NCBI GenBank assembly: GCA_024710355.1
Contig: JANJUX010000043.1
Coordinates: 62,001-126,000, forward strand
Direction of reading: 5' to 3'
Source of the DNA: Candidatus Rifleibacteriota bacterium
GTDB taxonomy: Bacteria; Muiribacteriota; Ozemobacteria; Ozemobacterales; Ozemobacteraceae
DNA: 64,000 nucleotides
The notes beneath the pieces were generated by a model. That model searched no databases. It saw only the letters and a list, made by a program, of their open reading frames with translations, and had not been told where the DNA came from. Shown in pieces: positions 15,402-26,000 of the stretch. The first letter of the stretch is position 1, and every line of letters begins with the position of its first letter. A program made the translations under genes and the position numbers.

Positions 15402-18400
15402 TCAAGCCTGCTGATTATCTTCGGGTTCGCGACGGGCGGCTCCGTGGCAGAGAACGGCAAAACCACAGTCGGCGCAGATTTCGCCGGCGGCCGGTTCCCA
15501 TTCTTTCTCAGCCCGGATCTGCCTGACAGTCTGCAGAATTTCGCTTTCAAAAGCGACCATGTCGGGCTCGATCTCTTCGAGCCTGAGTTCGTCAGCCGTC
15601 AGATAAGCAATGAATGACCGGGCAAAATTCAGACAGCCGGTTTCGCCAAGCACACCGCGTGCCGCCGCAATGCGGTAAAGCGCCAGCTGATCACGGTAGC
15701 CAGCGTGCGCCTCCGGCGAATAATGCCGCGTTTTGAAGTCGATAATGCTGATTTCGCCGTCACGCCGGTCGACCCGGTCGGCAAACCCCCTGATAAAGAA
15801 CTCGCCGCCGGCATCGCTGAATTTGATATTTACTTCGGCCTCGATCATCCAGGGGGCGCTTTTACCGAGCTCTGAAGCGGTATACTTGCGCATGATCGCC
15901 CGCGCCACTCCGACAGCTTCTTTGCCCGCATCGCCATAGCATGGAAAAACCGCCGCCAGCTTTTCTTCTGCCAGCCTGGCCGCTGCATCCGGCGAAGCTT
16001 CGGCATGCCCGCCGGCAGTATGAAACAGCCGGATCGTCTCGTGAACGATGGTTCCGAGAGTGCCCGAAAAGCTTGCCGGCCGTTCAGAAAATGAGCTGAT
16101 ATGCCGGCTGGTGAAAAAATAGCGCCGCGGACAGGTTTTAAACAGCCTGAGATCCTGCAGTGAATAGATTTCCTGCTCATGGGTGACAGCGACGACCGGG
16201 CTGGTCTGGCGGTTGATAAAACCGGCAACGGCTCTGAGATCCTTTTCCAGCTCGGCCGGCTCAGGCACCGGCATTTCCGGCAGTTTTTTTTCTACCGGCG
16301 GTTCATGCCCGCCAAGCAGCCAGGCATCGATAATTTCACGCCATTCAGGCAGCGGCAGAATCTTACCGAGTTCGGGGTTCTGACTGATAATTTCACAGAC
16401 ATCATGCAGCGGTTCGGTTGGCTTGGCCTCGTCTTCGGGCGGCAGGCTGTGAATCTGCCTGCCGGTAACTAACAGCAGATCTTCGGCCCGGGTGAAGGCC
16501 ACATACAGCTTACGACGGTCTTCGACTTCGGCGGCAGCCTTATCCTGTTCAACATAGGCTGATAGAGCCGGTGAAGCACCTTTGGCGGCGGGTAACGACG
16601 GGTCATTCACGATCAGGCCGTGCTGCCGGTCAAAAAGAATGCGGCTCGTAGAACGGTAGGTGCGCCGCTTGAGAAACGGGCAGACAACGATCGGAAACTC
16701 AAGCCCCTTCGATTTATGAATGGTCATGACCTTCACCGCATCGCCTTCTTCAAGGCCGAGTCCAGCTTCATCCTCATCGATATCGGCCAGCAGAATGCGC
16801 TCGATATAAAGCAGAAAATCAGGCAGCGAGGTGAAAACCCCGTTCTGCTCGAAAGCCCGCACGATACCGATAAACTTGCCGAGATTGTTCTGCATGCGCA
16901 GCCGCCGCAGATCAGATTTGTGAGCGGCAGCGTATTCATAAAAACCGGCCTGTTCTAGAATGGTGTGGCAGAGGTCGAGCAGACCCGGCCGTGAACTGCG
17001 CTCTTTCAGCAGCACGAAAAGCTGTCTGAACTGGCGCGCCTTCTCGGGTAGCAGTTCTTCTTTCTGGGCGAGAATATGCGGCAGCAGCGGCACCCTTTCG
17101 TGGCGCCCCGCCGACGAAATGGCCGCCAGTTCAGAATCCTGCAGACCGTAGAGCGGACCGGTCAGAATTTTGACAACCGCGTGGTCATCGTTGGGCTGGT
17201 TCAGAAGCCTGAGAAACGCCAGAATTTCTTCGATTTCGCTGCGGGCATAAAAGCTGAAGCCGCCCGACATCAGATACGGAATCTGCCGGCCGGCGAGCGC
17301 ATCTTCGAATGCTTTTGGCAGGCCTCTGATACTGCTGACGATGATGGCGATATCGCCATAGCCGGCCGCGCGCGCCTGCCCGGTGCGCCGATCGACCAGC
17401 CGCAAACCCGAAGAAACGATGGTCTGCAGCATTTCAGCAATCTGCTCGCAGGTTTCGGTATCTGACTGTTCATCGGGAGCAATCAGGCAGCCGACAGCCG
17501 GAAACCGCGGCGAAGCGCCGCGGCGTGCGTTCTGCCTGACGAACATTTTACCGCAGTCGCCGCCCCTTTCGAGAAAGCTGTCGGCAAGTTCGATTATTTC
17601 ACGGTAAGAACGAAAATTATCGCGCAGAATTACATCGTTATCGCTCGCAAAGTCGCGAAAAGTATCGATATTGGCGCCCTGAAAGCGATAGATACTCTGT
17701 TTTTCATCGCCGACGACGCAGATGTGGCTGTCGCAGTCGCGACAAAAGGTATCGACGATATCGAGCTGATCCGGGTTGTTGTCCTGAAATTCGTCGATGA
17801 GAAAGACGCGCCGGGCCGGCACCACACCAGACTGCCGCAAATCTTTGACCAGATTGCGGCCACGCAGAAGAATTTCGTCAAAATCGAGAAAACCCCGGCG
17901 TTCGAGCTCTTCAAGATAGCAGACATAGAAGCGGAACAGCCATTCAAGGGTTCTTTTTTCAAGTTCAGTGGCACTTACCGAACGATTTTTAAAGATTTCG
18001 CGGGCCAGGCCGTAGAATTCGGCCGGTTTGAGCAGATAGCGGCGTATCCGGCTCAGCGCTCCCGGAAACTCTTTCACCAGCTTCATTGCCACCGCGGCGC
18101 CAAGAGCTTCGGGCCCCTCGATAATACGGTCACCGAACTTTTCAGCAAAGCTGTCGACCAGCTCAGCGATTATCAGCTGCCGGTTGTTCTCGGCGATTAC
18201 GGCGTCAGAGCGATCGAGACCGGCACCGAACGGGTCCTGGCGAAGAAATCTTGAAATGAAAGAGTGAAAGGTGGCGACTTCCATTTCTCGCAGTTTCGAC
18301 GGGTGAATGCGGCGTTTGTCGACGAGGCGTGCTTTCATTTCGGCGGCCGCCTTGGTGGTATAGGTAATCGCCACGATTTCGTCTGGCCTGATACCCTGTT

Positions 18401-18560
18401 CGAGCAGGGCGGCAATGCGACGGGTCAGAACCTCGGTTTTGCCTGAGCCGGCCCCGGCAGAAATGCGCATTTTGCCGCTCGCAGCCGCAAGAACGGCCTG
18501 CTGTTGTTCCTCGGTAAGACCGGTAATCAGATCGACAAGCACCTGCGAAAGTTCAGACAT
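15402..18560 (-). CDS. UvrD/Rep-family helicase-nuclease, AddA/RecB type
   Basis: 1052 residues. SF1A helicase motifs are complete: Walker A GAGSGKT (36-42), motif II DEFQDNN, motif V MTIHKSKGLEFP, motif VI VAFTRAEDLL. The C-terminal 250 residues form a PD-(D/E)xK nuclease with RGFADRVDR and SIIDFKT, and cysteines in FKTCPRRYFF and CADCGFAVLC placed as in the 4Fe-4S AddB/RecB-like nucleases. Expected role: double-strand-break end processing. The ATG at 18560 has GGAGG and overlaps the stop of the upstream helicase gene by eight bases; a longer frame to 18644 lies inside that gene. The pair replaces a normal addAB operon. Confidence 0.85.
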   Translation of the reverse strand: MSELSQVLVDLITGLTEEQQQAVLAAASGKMRISAGAGSGKTEVLTRRIAALLEQGIRPDEIVAITYTTKAAAEMKARLVDKRRIHPSKLREMEVATFHSFISRFLRQDPFGAGLDRSDAVIAENNRQLIIAELVDSFAEKFGDRIIEGPEALGAAVAMKLVKEFPGALSRIRRYLLKPAEFYGLAREIFKNRSVSATELEKRTLEWLFRFYVCYLEELERRGFLDFDEILLRGRNLVKDLRQSGVVPARRVFLIDEFQDNNPDQLDIVDTFCRDCDSHICVVGDEKQSIYRFQGANIDTFRDFASDNDVILRDNFRSYREIIELADSFLERGGDCGKMFVRQNARRGASPRFPAVGCLIAPDEQSDTETCEQIAEMLQTIVSSGLRLVDRRTGQARAAGYGDIAIIVSSIRGLPKAFEDALAGRQIPYLMSGGFSFYARSEIEEILAFLRLLNQPNDDHAVVKILTGPLYGLQDSELAAISSAGRHERVPLLPHILAQKEELLPEKARQFRQLFVLLKERSSRPGLLDLCHTILEQAGFYEYAAAHKSDLRRLRMQNNLGKFIGIVRAFEQNGVFTSLPDFLLYIERILLADIDEDEAGLGLEEGDAVKVMTIHKSKGLEFPIVVCPFLKRRTYRSTSRILFDRQHGLIVNDPSLPAAKGASPALSAYVEQDKAAAEVEDRRKLYVAFTRAEDLLLVTGRQIHSLPPEDEAKPTEPLHDVCEIISQNPELGKILPLPEWREIIDAWLLGGHEPPVEKKLPEMPVPEPAELEKDLRAVAGFINRQTSPVVAVTHEQEIYSLQDLRLFKTCPRRYFFTSRHISSFSERPASFSGTLGTIVHETIRLFHTAGGHAEASPDAAARLAEEKLAAVFPCYGDAGKEAVGVARAIMRKYTASELGKSAPWMIEAEVNIKFSDAGGEFFIRGFADRVDRRDGEISIIDFKTRHYSPEAHAGYRDQLALYRIAAARGVLGETGCLNFARSFIAYLTADELRLEEIEPDMVAFESEILQTVRQIRAEKEWEPAAGEICADCGFAVLCHGAARREPEDNQQA

Positions 18561-21500
18561 GCCCGTCACCTCCGGTCTTAAGCGCTGCCAGTCGTTCCTG
18601 GCAGAACGGCAGAAACTCACAGGCCGGCTGCCGGTTCGAATCAAAATTCAGGCATGAACGGGCATCGGGATGCGATGATGGACGGCAGTCGAAGGTGCGA
18701 TCACCCATGATTTCATCGAGAATTTCGACAATCTGCTGTTCAAAACCATTCAGAACCGCCTCACTCACCGGCAGACCGTAATCAGGGCCGCAACCGGCAT
18801 TCAGCGAAGCCGAGCGCAGAAACCCGGCCTGCATTTCCTTATATGCCCTTTTATACGGTTCTTTTTTAATATAGAGAAGGGCTGCCGCAGCGTTTTTATG
18901 ACCCAGCATGCGGCAGGCCAGCAGGTAAAGCGGCATCTGCAGCTCGCGCGGGCGCCCTTCCGCCGGAAAGGCCTGTTCAAAAACTTTTTCTGAAGACAGG
19001 GTCTCTGAACTGGTCTTGTAATCGACCACCAGCACCGAATCATCGTTCAGCCGCACCAGGCGGTCGAAACGGCCCCTGAACCGACAGCCGTGCAGCTTGA
19101 AATTAAACGCGTGCTCGACCCCGATAGTAGCGCGGGCCGGCAACTGACCGCAGTCATAGATGGCAGAGCAGTAAAGTGGCAGAGCTTTGAGGATTGCGTC
19201 AGATTCAAGATGGCGCTGAAAAAATTCGATGTTGCCGAGCATCGGTGCGGCTGCGGCCGCAAAGATTTCATGAATATCTTTTTCATCAGGCTTTTTGCCG
19301 AGTTCCCAGATACTGCCGGGCCGGTGCAGATGCTCCAGGCAGGCGTGAAAAGCGTTACCGGTGATAAAGTGCGGCAGCTTTGCGAGCAACGGGTCCTGGA
19401 TTCTCAGAATGTTGAGGAAGAAAAAGCGGCGCGGGCAGTCGACGTAATTTGCCAGCGAACTGGCGGTAAAGCAGTAATCTTCGGGCAGCTGAATCATGTC
19501 GGTGGCATGGGTGGTGAAGCTGCGCGGCCTGATACCATGTACCGATGCGCCAGCCGGCAGGCACTGCTCGACTTCCTGAAGCACCGGTTCGATGGCGGCG
19601 AGAATTTCCGGGCTGAGTCGGGTCAAACGGGTTCTGACTTCACCGAGCGTCAGTGGCCGCTCTTCGGTCTCTGCCATCTCTGGCTGCAAACCGATCTCAT
19701 GGAGAAATGGCGCCGGTGATGCCGGATCAGAACCAAGCCGTTGCGGAAAAGTAAGAATCAGGCTCTCTTTGGCGCGTGTCATGGCCACGTAGAACAGGCG
19801 ACGTTCTTCTTCGAGATGGTCTTCGATATTGACCGGATACGGATTGAAAAAACTGACCGGGCGCGGCATCTGGTCGAAACGCCGACGCAGCTCTTCGATA
19901 GAGGGAGTCGGCACCAGCAGATTCTCACGCAGATTGACCGGAAACTGGCCCTCGCAAAGGCCGCAGACGGCAACCACAGGAAATTCAAGCCCCTTCGACT
20001 GATGCACTGTCATTATGCGCACGCCGTCAACCGGCGCGTCGTTTACCTGCTCGAGTGTCGAGGCGTAATAGGTCAGCCATTCATCGAAGCCCGGCATCAG
20101 ATCTGATACGGTCGGCTGACGGCCATACTGCGCCTGAAACATTTCGCAGTAATCGGCGAGCATCGAGCGGAAATGCAGAATATTGCGCGCCGGCGCCGAT
20201 GAAGGATCCTGCAGCAGATGCGAAACGGTAAGCAGAAGCCGGGCGAGAATTGCCGGCAACGGCTCGTTTGCGCAGCCTGCGAGAATATTAACCATTTCGG
20301 CAAACGAAGCTGCCCTGAGCATGGTTTCCGGGTCAGTTTCGGGCAACGTCGAGAAATCGCCACTACTGATTTTTTCGAGAACATGCTGCATCGTCAGTGA
20401 CGGCGAAAGTTCAGACAGCACCGCCTGAATCCAGAGCGGGCTGAGTCTGAAAATCGACGAGGCGAAGGCGCGTTGCAGCGCATTATTGCGCTCAGGACCG
20501 CTCTCGCTGGCGGCAATCTTCAGAAGAGCAACCAGGGCAATTACCTCTTCAGACCTGAAAAATTTCATATCGCCGGCGATTTCAAACGGAACATGCAGAG
20601 CCTGAAGACATTCAGCAATCAGGTCGATCTGGTAGTTATTGCGCACGAGAATGGCGATTTCCGAGGGTTTATAGACTCTTTCGCCACCGTAAACCATCAG
20701 GGCGGCGAGCTTTCTGGCCAGCATTCTCGCCTCTTCGAGTTCATCTCTGGCCCTGAACAGCCTGACACTGCCCTGGCGTTCACTGAAAGCCTTCAAAGCA
20801 CCATCGGTCTGCGAGCCGTTTTTCCAGGCCAGGCGACCGGCGGCTTCGACAATGCCGCGGGCCGAGCGGTAATTGATTTCGAGCGGAAAAACCCTGGCGT
20901 TGAAGCGCTTTTTGAATGGACCATTGGCGGTCATCATCGAAGGGTCGGCGCCCCTGAACCGGTAAATACTCTGGCGCGGGTCACCGATAACCGCAGTCTT
21001 GACCTTGTCGTCTTCACCCTTGAGCAGGCAGAGCAGCAGAAACTGCGCCGGGTCGGTATCCTGAAATTCATCGACGAGAATAACTCTGAAGCGGTCGCGG
21101 TAAGTGCCGGCAATGGCCGGGTTCTGCAGCACTCTGATGCTGAGGCTGATCAGGTCACGAAAATCGAGATAACCGGTCAGCGCCCTTTCCTGTTCATAGA
21201 GGCGAAAAAGATTCAGCAATTCACCAAGCCGGGCCCGCGTGCGGTCAGACAGATTCTGGCAGGCTTTTATCGCTGCGGCAAACTCATCGACATCGACCAG
21301 ATTTGATTTGAGCAGCGAAATGAACGTCAGCACTTCCTGTTGAAAACCTCGTCGGCAAAGCACTTTGCCAAATTCGGCAAAAGCTTCTGGCTGCTGGCGG
21401 CTGCAGACAGTGCTCATCATCAGCGCTTCCTTGAAGCCGGTCAGCAGTTTAAAATCGGGTTTGATGCCGACCAGCCAGTATTGCTCACGCAGAATGCGGG

Positions 21501-21798
21501 CACAGAACGAATGAAAAGTCGAGATCCAGCATTGATCGAAGCTGTGCGGGTAATACTGCAACACCCGTTCACGCAGTTCGAGAGCGGCTTTGTCAGAAAA
21601 GGTCAGCGCCAGAATCTCTCTCAGCCTGGTGCCCTGCTGCAGCAGATCACCGATCAGCACTGATATGGTTCGGGTCTTGCCGGTGCCCGGCCCGGCGACA
21701 ATCAGTGATGGCCGGGTAAATTTTCTGATAATGGCAGTCTGCTGCTCATTGAGCTTTTTCAGGTCTTCTGCCAGTGATGGTATTGCGGCCTGGTTCAT
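18553..21798 (-). CDS. Second UvrD/Rep-family helicase-nuclease
   Basis: 1081 residues. Walker A GPGTGKT (36-42), motif II DEFQDTD, QSIYRFRGAD, motif V MTVHQSKGLEFP, motif VI VAMTRAKESL: all helicase motifs look intact. The C-terminal PD-(D/E)xK nuclease has RGRFDRLVR and VVDYKTS, and cysteines in VDCPRRFFF and CEFLPFC suggest an iron-sulphur staple. Upstream partner of the helicase at 15402, with an eight-base overlap, so both are made together. In AddAB the AddB helicase is dead; here both subunits keep helicase and nuclease motifs. Start ATG at 21798 has no strong ribosome site. Confidence 0.85.
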   Translation of the reverse strand: MNQAAIPSLAEDLKKLNEQQTAIIRKFTRPSLIVAGPGTGKTRTISVLIGDLLQQGTRLREILALTFSDKAALELRERVLQYYPHSFDQCWISTFHSFCARILREQYWLVGIKPDFKLLTGFKEALMMSTVCSRQQPEAFAEFGKVLCRRGFQQEVLTFISLLKSNLVDVDEFAAAIKACQNLSDRTRARLGELLNLFRLYEQERALTGYLDFRDLISLSIRVLQNPAIAGTYRDRFRVILVDEFQDTDPAQFLLLCLLKGEDDKVKTAVIGDPRQSIYRFRGADPSMMTANGPFKKRFNARVFPLEINYRSARGIVEAAGRLAWKNGSQTDGALKAFSERQGSVRLFRARDELEEARMLARKLAALMVYGGERVYKPSEIAILVRNNYQIDLIAECLQALHVPFEIAGDMKFFRSEEVIALVALLKIAASESGPERNNALQRAFASSIFRLSPLWIQAVLSELSPSLTMQHVLEKISSGDFSTLPETDPETMLRAASFAEMVNILAGCANEPLPAILARLLLTVSHLLQDPSSAPARNILHFRSMLADYCEMFQAQYGRQPTVSDLMPGFDEWLTYYASTLEQVNDAPVDGVRIMTVHQSKGLEFPVVAVCGLCEGQFPVNLRENLLVPTPSIEELRRRFDQMPRPVSFFNPYPVNIEDHLEEERRLFYVAMTRAKESLILTFPQRLGSDPASPAPFLHEIGLQPEMAETEERPLTLGEVRTRLTRLSPEILAAIEPVLQEVEQCLPAGASVHGIRPRSFTTHATDMIQLPEDYCFTASSLANYVDCPRRFFFLNILRIQDPLLAKLPHFITGNAFHACLEHLHRPGSIWELGKKPDEKDIHEIFAAAAAPMLGNIEFFQRHLESDAILKALPLYCSAIYDCGQLPARATIGVEHAFNFKLHGCRFRGRFDRLVRLNDDSVLVVDYKTSSETLSSEKVFEQAFPAEGRPRELQMPLYLLACRMLGHKNAAAALLYIKKEPYKRAYKEMQAGFLRSASLNAGCGPDYGLPVSEAVLNGFEQQIVEILDEIMGDRTFDCRPSSHPDARSCLNFDSNRQPACEFLPFCQERLAALKTGGDGHV

Positions 21799-21862
21799 AG
21801 GCAGTCAGTTTACCGCATCCACGGCCGGCCGGCAAATCTTATCTGCCCATGCTCCAGCCTGC

Positions 21863-21891
21863 TTGCATCAGGCGGCGGTCTGGCATATATT
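21863..21891 (+). promoter_or_regulatory. Weak sigma-70 type promoter for the M42 peptidase gene
   Basis: TTGCAT (21863-21868), a 17-bp spacer and TATATT (21886-21891), ending 25 bases before the ATG at 21917. The -10 is good and the -35 matches only at TTG. Confidence 0.35.
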
Positions 21892-21916
21892 CACAAAAAA
21901 CGAAAGTTGAGTTTTT

Positions 21917-22942
21917 ATGGCAGCAGCAAAAAAAGAGCGCATCGTCGACATTCTCGAAGAAATTTCGGCCATTCACTCGCCCACCGGCTTCACACACAAC
22001 GTTCTCACCCACATCGAAAAGATGCTTAAAAAAGCCGGCATCAAAACCCGCTACACCAATAAAGGCGCTCTGATCGCCGGCAACCAGGCAAAACCGGAAA
22101 TTGCCGTGGCCGGGCACATCGACACCCTCGGCCTCATGGTCAGGGAAATACGCGGCGACGGCCAGCTCGGTTTTACCAGGCTGGGTGGGCCGCTCCTGCC
22201 CGCGTTCGAAGGCAAAACCGTACGCATTTTCACCGCTGCAGGCAAAAAATTCTCGGGCAGCCTGATCCTAAATAACCCGGCGGCACATGTGAATAACAAG
22301 GCCGGTGAAGAAACCCGCACCGAACAGAACATGCATATCAGGCTCGATGCTGAGGTAAACAACGCCGAAGACACCTGCAAACTTGGCATTCAGGTCGGCG
22401 ATTTCATCGCTTTCGATGCAGGCTTCGAATATACCGATACCGGCTTCGTCAAAAGCCATTTTCTCGACGACAAGGCCGGCTGCGCCGCCATGCTCGATGC
22501 GATGCTGACGCTGGGCGGCAAAGCCCTCGACCGCCTGCCGGTGATGTTTTTCTTCTCGAATTACGAAGAAGTCGGGCACGGCGCCTGCGCCGGCATTCCG
22601 GAAACAGTGAAAGAACTGCTGGTCGTCGACATGGGCGTCGTTGGCTCAGGCGTTACCGGCAATGAAACCTCTGTGTCGATCTGCGTTAAAGACTCGAGCG
22701 GCCCGTATGATTACGAACTCAGATGCAGACTGGCACAGCTGGCCGCCAGAAAGAAAATTCCGTATAAACTCGACGTGTTTCCGTTTTACGGTTCAGATGG
22801 CTCTGCAGCACTGAGAGCCGGGCACGACCTGCGTGTCGGACTGATAGGCCCCGGGGTTTCAGCCTCGCACGGCAATGAACGAACGCACCTCAAAGGACTG
22901 CTGGCTACCCGCGATCTGGTTCTTGCCTATCTTAAAATCTGA
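21917..22942 (+). CDS. M42 family metallopeptidase (glutamyl aminopeptidase/FrvX type)
   Basis: 341 residues, typical for the family. The five metal ligands are visible in order: H in AGHIDTLG, D in FLDDKAG, the EE pair in NYEEVGHG, D in VVDMG and the final H in SHGNERTH. These cytosolic enzymes form dodecameric tetrahedral (TET) particles and remove N-terminal residues from peptides, finishing protein breakdown. Single gene, divergent from the helicase operon and ended by a hairpin shared with the next operon. The precise peptide preference cannot be read. Confidence 0.9.
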   Translation: MAAAKKERIVDILEEISAIHSPTGFTHNVLTHIEKMLKKAGIKTRYTNKGALIAGNQAKPEIAVAGHIDTLGLMVREIRGDGQLGFTRLGGPLLPAFEGKTVRIFTAAGKKFSGSLILNNPAAHVNNKAGEETRTEQNMHIRLDAEVNNAEDTCKLGIQVGDFIAFDAGFEYTDTGFVKSHFLDDKAGCAAMLDAMLTLGGKALDRLPVMFFFSNYEEVGHGACAGIPETVKELLVVDMGVVGSGVTGNETSVSICVKDSSGPYDYELRCRLAQLAARKKIPYKLDVFPFYGSDGSAALRAGHDLRVGLIGPGVSASHGNERTHLKGLLATRDLVLAYLKI

Positions 22943-22962
22943 ATTTAAATATTTTCCCATCG

Positions 22963-22991
22963 AAAAAAGGGCTGCCCGCGAGGGCAGCCCT
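22963..22991. terminator. Intrinsic terminator of the 18-kb leftward block
   Basis: Stem GGGCTGCCC (22970-22978) with GGGCAGCCC (22983-22991), loop GCGA. The A-run at 22964-22969 gives a U-tract for minus-strand transcripts; plus-strand transcripts get only a short CUU tail, so it works best leftward but may also end the M42 gene. Confidence 0.8.
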
Positions 22992-23008
22992 TCTGCTGTG
23001 AGCCAGTC

Positions 23009-26000
23009 TTACTGGTTCCTGATGGTCTTGTCGAGAGTTCTGATGATCAGGTTCGAACCATAGACAGGTACCGAAGTCTTGTAGGTTCTGGTCTTGAAGG
23101 CGTTACCACCAATCGTGGGGGTGCCCCATTTCCAGGCGCTCCAGGGATTGTTGGTATCGGCCAGACTGCCGGTTGTGTAGTAATCCCAGTCGCGGGCATT
23201 ATCGGTGGCATAGATCTTGATCGGAATCGCCATCGGGAACTGGGCTTCAGCACCACGGAACACTGCCGTTGCCTGGCTGGTCGTGCTGGCAATCTTACCC
23301 GAAGCAAGCGAAGTGCTGTGCCAGCCGGAAGAGATGCTGCGTGATTTTTCAGCACCGGTTGTATCAAAGTAGTTGAAAGTCAGAGTTGCGGTGGCAATAC
23401 CGGCGTTATCGCTGACACCAACCTGGAACACAGCTTCGACGTTGTCTTCAACGAAACGCGGCGGCAGGAAAGATACGCCTGCACCGGTAATGTTGTCGAC
23501 CTGCTTGGTGTAAGCTGCATCGTTGAACGGAGCCACGATCTGATCGCCCATTGACTTGAGTGACTGGTAGTAACCGACCTTGCCGTTGATATAACCGTCG
23601 GCGGTTGAGTCAGCTGCCCAGGTTGGGCTCAGATCGCTGAAGTTTTCGTCAAACGTGGTCTTGGTCACATTTTTAAACGAATAATCGCTGTATTTGCTGA
23701 CCGGGACCCCTGCAGCTCTTGCAGCTTTGAGCATCAGCGGGAAGTAAGACACGGTGTTGTCTTTGAGTTCAGTCATGACACCATAAGGATTCGGCGGCAT
23801 ATTGTCGCGAACATGCAGAACCAGATTGAGCGGGGTTTCTGCCATCTTGTTGCCAGACGAATCGGTAACTTCGAGATAGAATTCATAAGGCTTGATCGTT
23901 TTGGCAGCCGCATCGTAATAGCCCGGAGTGTTGTTGGCATAACCAGCCGGAATTTTCAGAGAGCCGCCATTGCCGACACAGATGAAGTTAAGCGGAACCT
24001 TGTAGAACACCTTGGCAAAATAGGAGATATTGCCGTTGGCAGCGGTTTCACTGAAAGTCTGTGACTCCTTCTGCAGACGCTGGTTATTTTCGATAACTGC
24101 ACCAGCCGCATTTTTCGTATAGTAGTGACTGTAGAGAGTATCGAAATTCAGACCGGCCCGGTTTTTGAGATATCTGCCGGTTGCGTCACGCGCAGAGGTT
24201 TCGAAGGCCAGACGAATTTTGCGGTTCAGCAGTTTGGCAAATACTGGTCTGAGATTCAGCTGGGCGCTCGGCTTGCCCGAAGCAATAAGGCTGTTGATCT
24301 GAGACTGGGTCGAAACGTTGTGCAGACGGTTCGAATCGTAGGTCGACTTGTTGGTAATCCCGAGCTCGTTATCAACGGCTTCCCAGGGGTTATTGTCTGA
24401 GAAAGCCAGGCGGACCTGTGACGGGTTGGCTTTTCCGGCGGGGCCGACACCAACTGCCAGATCATTACCGGTTTCACCAAACAGGTTATTGGGGCTGGTT
24501 TCCGCATAAAGAATGCGGGGCTGCTGCATGTCGATGATCTTAACTGTGGTCTTGGATTCGAGAACCATGTCTTTCGGCAGAGTGATGAACGTACTGACGA
24601 TCCATTCGGTGCCGTTCCAGACCTTGATGTACATATCATACTCAAACATGCGGCGCATGGTGATTACAAGGGTTGCTTCAGTCGGATCGGTCGGCGGCAG
24701 GTCACCACCGGTCTGAGTAACGATGGGCGAGTTGCTTGAAAAAACCGTCGTTTCTGGTTTAACGGTTACTTCCATGGGTTCGCCAGGCTTGCTGTTGTCC
24801 TGAATCAGAAATTTCTTCTGAACTTCATAACCGCCGCCAGCTTTCGGAACCTTGTATTCAAGGTGCGCGGTAACGCGAATCTTGCTGTTTGCTGCCCAGC
24901 GCACGTCGCCAACCTTGTTCATGAACTGAAATTCAGGTTTGCGGTTAACGTAGAACGGGTTCTTTTCGCTGCCGTCGGGGTTAACCCCTCTGTCTTCCAT
25001 CAACTTTGCGGCAACGTAGTTGTAATTTTTCGAACCCTGATTAGTGTCGTTGGACTTCGAAATGTCGAAAAACAGGTTGGTCTGAGAAGCGACGTCCATG
25101 CGCCAGTAATAAGCTTTGCCGGCTTCGAGGCCATGGAAACCACCGGTAGGCTGGGCGCCAGTCTGCGGGTGCCAGAATGAGTTATCTTTCAGATAGGCTT
25201 TAGCGCCTGAATCAAGAGCCGGAACAACGTCACATCGCTGAATTCTTGCCGTTTCAAGCGTATTGGACTGCGGCGGAACATTACCGGAAACCACGATCGG
25301 AACCATGGCAAAGGTTGTATCACTGCCTTCAAGGATATTGCTGAGGTATGTAGAAGCCGAAGCGGTCATGAACTTGAACTCAGGTTTTGCCATGACGGCA
25401 TTGAGGGCGTCAACACCGGAATACTGTTCGTAGCTGCCAGACTTGACCGGCAGAGCCTTTTCACCTTTTCTGAGAACTGTCGGCAGATCGTCGATTGTAC
25501 TGCCGAAGGTGAGCAGGTCGTAGTCATACCAGTCGTAGAGGACCTGACAGGTCATGATGTATTTACCGGGCACCGGCGAATAGAAATAATGATAGTGATT
25601 CATACCGGTATTGGTATTGATCGGAGGTTTGGGTTCGAGCGCCTTACAAACCGGGTTTCCATAAAGGTCTTCGACGAGCCAGGTTCTCCAGCGGTAGTAA
25701 ACCTTACCACCCTTGGTCGAAGATTCAGGGTTAATGATCGAAGTGATGAAACCGCCATGTCTGCCGTCTTTATCCCAGTCGGGCGATGAATCCGGGTCGG
25801 TCGGGTCCTGGGTCCCGTCGGGCAGCGGGTAGTTTTCAACCATGAAGAAGTAAAGTTTGTCGGGGGAAAGCGATGAGGGCATCGGGCTGATCAGACCGAC
25901 ATTCTGAGCAGTCGACCTGGCAAGAGTGTTGGGCATCGGAATCGTGTTGAGATAAGGCCCGACGATGTCGAGAAACGATTTTTTACCGGCAAGGCTGATA

